Assembly (NCBI GenBank): GCA_964433875.1
Contig: CAYSSO010000025.1
Coordinates: forward strand, 1 to 26,728
Direction of reading: 5' to 3'
Length of the DNA: 26,728 nt
DNA from: Athalassotoga sp964433875
GTDB taxonomy: Bacteria; Thermotogota; Thermotogae; Mesoaciditogales; Mesoaciditogaceae
The notes under the pieces are model-generated. The model ran no database searches. It had not been told where the DNA came from and saw only the letters and a list, made by a program, of their open reading frames with translations. Positions 23,549-26,728 of this stretch are shown piece by piece. Position 1 is the stretch's first letter. Each line of letters begins with the position of its first letter. Position numbers and translations under genes: made by a program.

Positions 23549-23572
23549 GGTTTCGCAATCGATTGCAAAACC
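23549..23572. promoter_or_regulatory. LacI/GalR-type operator
   Basis: A 24-bp inverted repeat with half-sites GGTTTCGCAATC (23549-23560) and GATTGCAAAACC (23561-23572), matching at 11 of 12 pairs and centred on CG within ATCGAT. The central CpG and the GCAATCGATTGC core are typical of LacI-family operators. It lies directly upstream of the ribosome site of the family 5 binding-protein gene, where repressor binding would block transcription. No LacI-family gene is in the window. Confidence 0.65.
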
Positions 23573-23594
23573 GATTTAAACGATGATTTTATCA

Positions 23595-24464
23595 TTATCC
23601 CTTTATTGCACCAGAACTTAAGCCAGATTGCCAATATCTCCTGAGAAATATAAATGCAAGTATTAAAGGTACTATTGATATTAAAATGCCCATGTTTATG
23701 GCTCCGTATGGAGGAGCACCTCTCCCAACACTTGTTGTGGTTATCGATGTCCACACTTGTAAGCCTAAAGTTAGAGGGTAAAGATTTGATTTGCTTATAA
23801 CGACAAGAGGCAAAAAGAAATTATTCCATGTATTGACAAAACTGAAAAGCGCTACAGTTGCAAGGCCGCCTCTTACAAGAGGCAATCCGATTCTAAAAAA
23901 TATTGCGAAATCAGATGCACCGTCTACATGCGCTGCATCTATGAGTTCATTTGGAAACTCCTTCATCCAAAAAATTCTCATCAAATAAACAGTGAATGGA
24001 TTTACAAGAGACGGCAATATAACGGCCCAGTAAGTGTTTATCAAATTTAGACCGTGCATTAAGAGGTAAATTGGCAAAACAAGAGCGGTAGTTGGAACCA
24101 TTATAGTTCCAAGAATGATGTAAAAGAGTACATTTTTACCTTTAAAGTTATACTTAGAAAAAGCAAATCCAGCCATCGCAGATATCAAAGTCGTTCCAGC
24201 ACTGACACTTCCAGCGTATATCAATGAGTTCAAAAACCATCTCCATAAAATAGCATTATCATAAGAAGAGACAACTTTGAGATTACTTAAGAAATTAAAA
24301 GGAGATGCAAACCAAAGAGGATTTGTACTGAAAAGTTGAGAATCGCTTTTGGTGGAAGCAACGATTATCCAAAAGAATGGCAGAAGAAAATAAACACTTG
24401 CCACAAACATTAAAGTCATTATTATTACGGTAGAAGGTGAATAAAGAGATTTTTTCATGTTCAT
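23595..24464 (-). CDS. sugar ABC transporter permease, MalG type (CUT1)
   Basis: This 289-residue inner-membrane protein has about six membrane spans, beginning with TVIIMTLMFVASVYFLLPFF. The EAA loop that contacts the ATPase is ELIDAAHVDGASDFAIFFRIGLPL (positions about 178-201; key residues E, A, DGA, LP). ATG 24464 follows TAAGGAGG by 7 nt; it begins two bases after the upstream permease stop. Short C-terminal tail (SGLSSGAIKG) as in MalG proteins. No ATPase gene is nearby, so a shared MsiK/UgpC-type ATPase encoded elsewhere is likely. Confidence 0.93.
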   Translation of the reverse strand: MNMKKSLYSPSTVIIMTLMFVASVYFLLPFFWIIVASTKSDSQLFSTNPLWFASPFNFLSNLKVVSSYDNAILWRWFLNSLIYAGSVSAGTTLISAMAGFAFSKYNFKGKNVLFYIILGTIMVPTTALVLPIYLLMHGLNLINTYWAVILPSLVNPFTVYLMRIFWMKEFPNELIDAAHVDGASDFAIFFRIGLPLVRGGLATVALFSFVNTWNNFFLPLVVISKSNLYPLTLGLQVWTSITTTSVGRGAPPYGAINMGILISIVPLILAFIFLRRYWQSGLSSGAIKG

Positions 24465-24466
24465 TT

Positions 24467-25336
24467 TTATTCCTCCTTAAATCCTGCAAAGCGCATGAAA
24501 ATCATAGAAATTGCGAATGTGACAAGTGCAAGCACTATTGCCATTGCCGCTGCAAAGTTGAAATTGCCATAACTGAAGGCGGTCGTGTATATGTAGAGAT
24601 TTGGTGTGAAATGAGTGGAAACGTAGGTCATACTTTGGAGTACATATGGTTCATTGAAAATCTGAAACGTTCCTATGACTGTAAAGACAATTGTAAGAAT
24701 GAGAGATGGAACGATCAAAGGCAATTTTATGTATCTTATGACATCAAAATTCCTTGCTCCATCTATTTTTGCTGACTCGTAAAGTTCTCTCGGTATAGAT
24801 TGCAATCCCGAATAAAGGATTATCATGTTGTATCCAACCCATTCCCATGTCACGATGTTCATTATGGACCAGAACAAAGATCCGCTTGCAAGGAAATTCG
24901 GATGCAATCCAAAAAGACCAAATATAGATTGAAATGGACTTAAAGATTTTGAATACATAAATCCCCACAAAATACCACTTATAACGGTTGGGATTGCAAA
25001 TGGTATATAGTACACAAGCCTGAAGAAACCTCTGAAATGATTTTGCTCATTGTCTATGTAGAGCGCAAACAAAAGGGCAAGACCTATCATTATTGACCCT
25101 TGTATCAGGAAAAACTCGCCCATTGTAAGGATCGAAGAAAGAAAGCCATTGTCTGTAAAAGCCTTGACATAATTTTCTAATCCAACAAAAGTTGGAGGTC
25201 TTAAGCCATACTTGTGAAAGAGACTTATGTAAAATCCGTAAATAAGAGGTGCCACATAAAATAAGGCAAATAAGACCAGGAAAGGAGAGAGGAACACAAA
25301 AGGCATATATTTTCCAGATCTGAACTTTGTTTTCAT
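24467..25336 (-). CDS. sugar ABC transporter permease, MalF type (CUT1)
   Basis: This 289-residue inner-membrane permease is the partner of the MalG-type protein. Spans begin with MPFVFLSPFLVLFALFYVAP; the EAA loop is ELYESAKIDGARNFDVIRYI followed by KLPLIVPSL. It is short like other CUT1 MalF-type permeases that lack the large periplasmic loop of E. coli MalF. ATG 25336 follows AAAGGAG by about 6 nt. It lies between the family 1 binding protein (23-nt gap) and MalG-type permease (2-nt gap), forming one operon. Confidence 0.93.
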   Translation of the reverse strand: MKTKFRSGKYMPFVFLSPFLVLFALFYVAPLIYGFYISLFHKYGLRPPTFVGLENYVKAFTDNGFLSSILTMGEFFLIQGSIMIGLALLFALYIDNEQNHFRGFFRLVYYIPFAIPTVISGILWGFMYSKSLSPFQSIFGLFGLHPNFLASGSLFWSIMNIVTWEWVGYNMIILYSGLQSIPRELYESAKIDGARNFDVIRYIKLPLIVPSLILTIVFTVIGTFQIFNEPYVLQSMTYVSTHFTPNLYIYTTAFSYGNFNFAAAMAIVLALVTFAISMIFMRFAGFKEE

Positions 25337-25359
25337 GGCATTCTCCTTTCCAAATTATC

Positions 25360-26682
25360 TTACTTTACATTAAAACCTTGGCTCTTTGCGTAATTCAAAG
25401 AAGCATTCTGCAATTGATCGAATGCCTGTGTCCATGTTATCTTTCCACTTATAGCGTCATTAATATCCTTAGAAGATTCTGTGTAAATATAGTTAAGCCA
25501 TGGCGCCCACGCAAAGTCGGTGTTGACAGCTTTCGACGCATCAAAAGAAAATTGATTTACATCCTGTCCTCCGAAGAACTGATCGATTGCAGTCGATGTA
25601 TCATGAAGCGCTGGCGCTTCAAGGCCTGCATATGATGCTGGGAAAAGGCCCCCATATTGGTTATTCAGTACACATGCTTCTTCGTTTGTATTAAGCCAGA
25701 GCGCAAATATGAAAGCGGCCTGCGGATGTTTAGACTGAATTGTTACGGCATCTGTAGATCCACCCCAGTTGCCACTTGTGAAAGGCATGCCAGGCCATTG
25801 TGGAAGCGGAGCAATCCTCCAATTTCCAGCGTTTGAAGAACTTAAGTTCTGCGCTAAAAGTGCTGGNNNNNNNNNNNNNNNNNNNNNNNNNNNNNNNNNN
25901 NNNNNNNNNNNNNNNNNNNNNNNNNNNNNNNNNNNNNNNNNNNNNNNNNNNNNNNNNNNNTTGTTAACAAGATTTCCCCAGAAATTCACAACCTTTAAAG
26001 TTGTTGGACTATTTATAGTCTGAACCCATGTATTTCCCTGAAGTTCCCACCAATGACCCCCGGCAGCCCATACCAAACCTATTAACCACGATATGTTACC
26101 CGTTCCGCCGGCATCAAAATTACCTAACACAACTTTACCGTTTGATGCTTCGTAAAGTTTTTGCGCATCGGCAGCGTATTCATCCCATGTCTTTGGAACT
26201 GTTAGACCGTATTTGTCGAAAATAGCTTTGTTGTAAGCAAAGGAATATGGGCCTGTATCCTGTGGAATGGCATAAACCGCATTGCCCTGGGAAACTTGCT
26301 TCCATGTCCATGGTACAAAGAGAGATTTGTAGTTATTTGCGCCATATTTGCTTAGGTCAACAAGGCCTCCATAAGAAATAAATGTTGGCAACATTTGATA
26401 TTCTATTTGAACAACATCTGGCGCACCTGATCCTGCCGTAAGGGCGGTCAACAGTTTGTTGTACTCAGCCTGGCCAGTTCCAACATTTGTCCAGTTGATT
26501 TTTATATTGGGATACGCCTTTTCGAATAACGCTATTGCATGATCTAAACCCGGTACCCACGACCAAAATGTAAGCGTTACTGTCGGACCGTTGTATGCCG
26601 GAAGTTGAACTGTACCGGCAAAAGCAACGATACTTAGCAAAAGCAATGAAATCAAAAGAACTGGAATAACAAATCTTTTCAT
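25360..26682 (-). CDS. ABC transporter solute-binding protein, family 1 (carbohydrate, CUT1)
   Basis: This exported sugar-binding protein of about 440 residues is the partner of the two permeases. The signal peptide KRFVIPVLLISLLLLSIVAFA is likely cut after AFA. Seen: TLTFWSWVPGLDHAIALFEK, APDVVQIEYQMLP, YAIPQDTGPYSFAYNKAIFDKYGL (split: AIPQDTGPYSFAYNK, FDKYGL), VPKTWDEYAADAQKL, and AAFIFALWLNTNEE near the end, all typical of MalE-like family 1 proteins. ATG 26682 follows GAAAGGAGAGGG. A 94-N gap (25867-25960) hides about 31 residues in the middle, but frame is kept on both sides. First gene of this transport operon within the window; ligand unknown. Confidence 0.9.
   Translation of the reverse strand: MKRFVIPVLLISLLLLSIVAFAGTVQLPAYNGPTVTLTFWSWVPGLDHAIALFEKAYPNIKINWTNVGTGQAEYNKLLTALTAGSGAPDVVQIEYQMLPTFISYGGLVDLSKYGANNYKSLFVPWTWKQVSQGNAVYAIPQDTGPYSFAYNKAIFDKYGLTVPKTWDEYAADAQKLYEASNGKVVLGNFDAGGTGNISWLIGLVWAAGGHWWELQGNTWVQTINSPTTLKVVNFWGNLVNXXXXXXXXXXXXXXXXXXXXXXXXXXXXXXXXPALLAQNLSSSNAGNWRIAPLPQWPGMPFTSGNWGGSTDAVTIQSKHPQAAFIFALWLNTNEEACVLNNQYGGLFPASYAGLEAPALHDTSTAIDQFFGGQDVNQFSFDASKAVNTDFAWAPWLNYIYTESSKDINDAISGKITWTQAFDQLQNASLNYAKSQGFNVK
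25867..25960. other. assembly gap (94 N) inside the family 1 binding protein gene
   Basis: A run of 94 undetermined bases. Coding sequence resumes in the same frame with family-consistent residues on both sides, so the estimated length is probably close. Confidence 0.95.
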
Positions 26683-26728
26683 ATCACCCTCTCCTTTCAA
26701 AAATTTAGTAAAACTTTAATCACATTTT

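Noticed and set aside
23576..23592. ATGAT-TTT-ATCAT inverted repeat as a terminator or second operator after the MalG-type gene
   Set aside because: Five AT-rich pairs, no T-run and no similarity to the operator next to it; likely chance.
26683..26728. Promoter for the transport operon at the window edge
   Set aside because: Only the ribosome site is convincing; no acceptable -35/-10 pair lies in the 46 bases available.

Overview
The window looks like a piece of a Thermotogota-type (Thermotoga-related) fermentative chromosome. The reasons are the lacZ-galA-galT-galK order, a GH36 alpha-galactosidase closely resembling the short Thermotoga enzyme, a butyrate-kinase/phosphotransbutyrylase/2-oxoacid:ferredoxin oxidoreductase operon, tightly packed genes with frequent 4-19 nt overlaps, and moderately AT-rich coding sequence rich in AGA/AAA codons. 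The phylum call is inference; there is no rRNA or marker gene here. Two N-runs (4981-4990, 25867-25960) show it is a scaffolded, possibly metagenomic, assembly.

Region 1 (1-2490) is a mobile-element scar, all reading on the minus strand. It holds the last ~60 codons of an IS110-type transposase, then an intact IS21-family element (istA/istB, 213-2250), then what I read as the first ~235 nt of a group II intron. The two flanks of the IS21 element are unrelated to each other and show no target duplication.

Region 2 (2490-3360, plus strand) has the N-terminal half of an ArsR-type regulator that stops inside its helix-turn-helix, overlapping a complete PAP2-family membrane phosphatase gene. Behind it lie two tandem TGCAA-N4-TTGCA palindromes.

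Region 3 (3413-10989, plus strand) is one nine-gene operon: PLP aminotransferase, butyrate kinase 1, phosphate butyryltransferase, butyrate kinase 2, a P-loop NTPase of unknown role, and the delta (ferredoxin), alpha, beta and gamma subunits of a 2-oxoacid:ferredoxin oxidoreductase. Together they form a plausible route amino acid -> 2-oxoacid -> acyl-CoA + reduced ferredoxin -> acyl phosphate -> organic acid + ATP. The sequence in front of it matches a sigma-54 (-24/-12) promoter, with the tandem palindromes placed where an activator would bind. This is the most interesting regulatory observation in the window.

Region 4 (10951-21741, minus strand) is a gapless run lacZ-galA-galT-galK-mog-moeA-aroH-aroQ-tyrA-aroE. 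It joins galactoside breakdown, molybdenum/tungsten cofactor assembly and aromatic amino acid biosynthesis in one apparent transcription unit. Its last gene overlaps the last gene of the region 3 operon tail-to-tail by 39 bp, with no terminator visible.

Region 5 (21769-26728, minus strand) is a sugar ABC uptake cluster without an ATPase: a family 1 solute-binding protein, MalF-type and MalG-type permeases, then a LacI-type operator and a separate family 5 solute-binding protein ending in an intrinsic terminator just before lacZ. Uptake of galactosides or oligosaccharides followed by LacZ/GalA/GalK/GalT catabolism is the natural reading. No tRNA, rRNA, CRISPR array or replication origin was seen.
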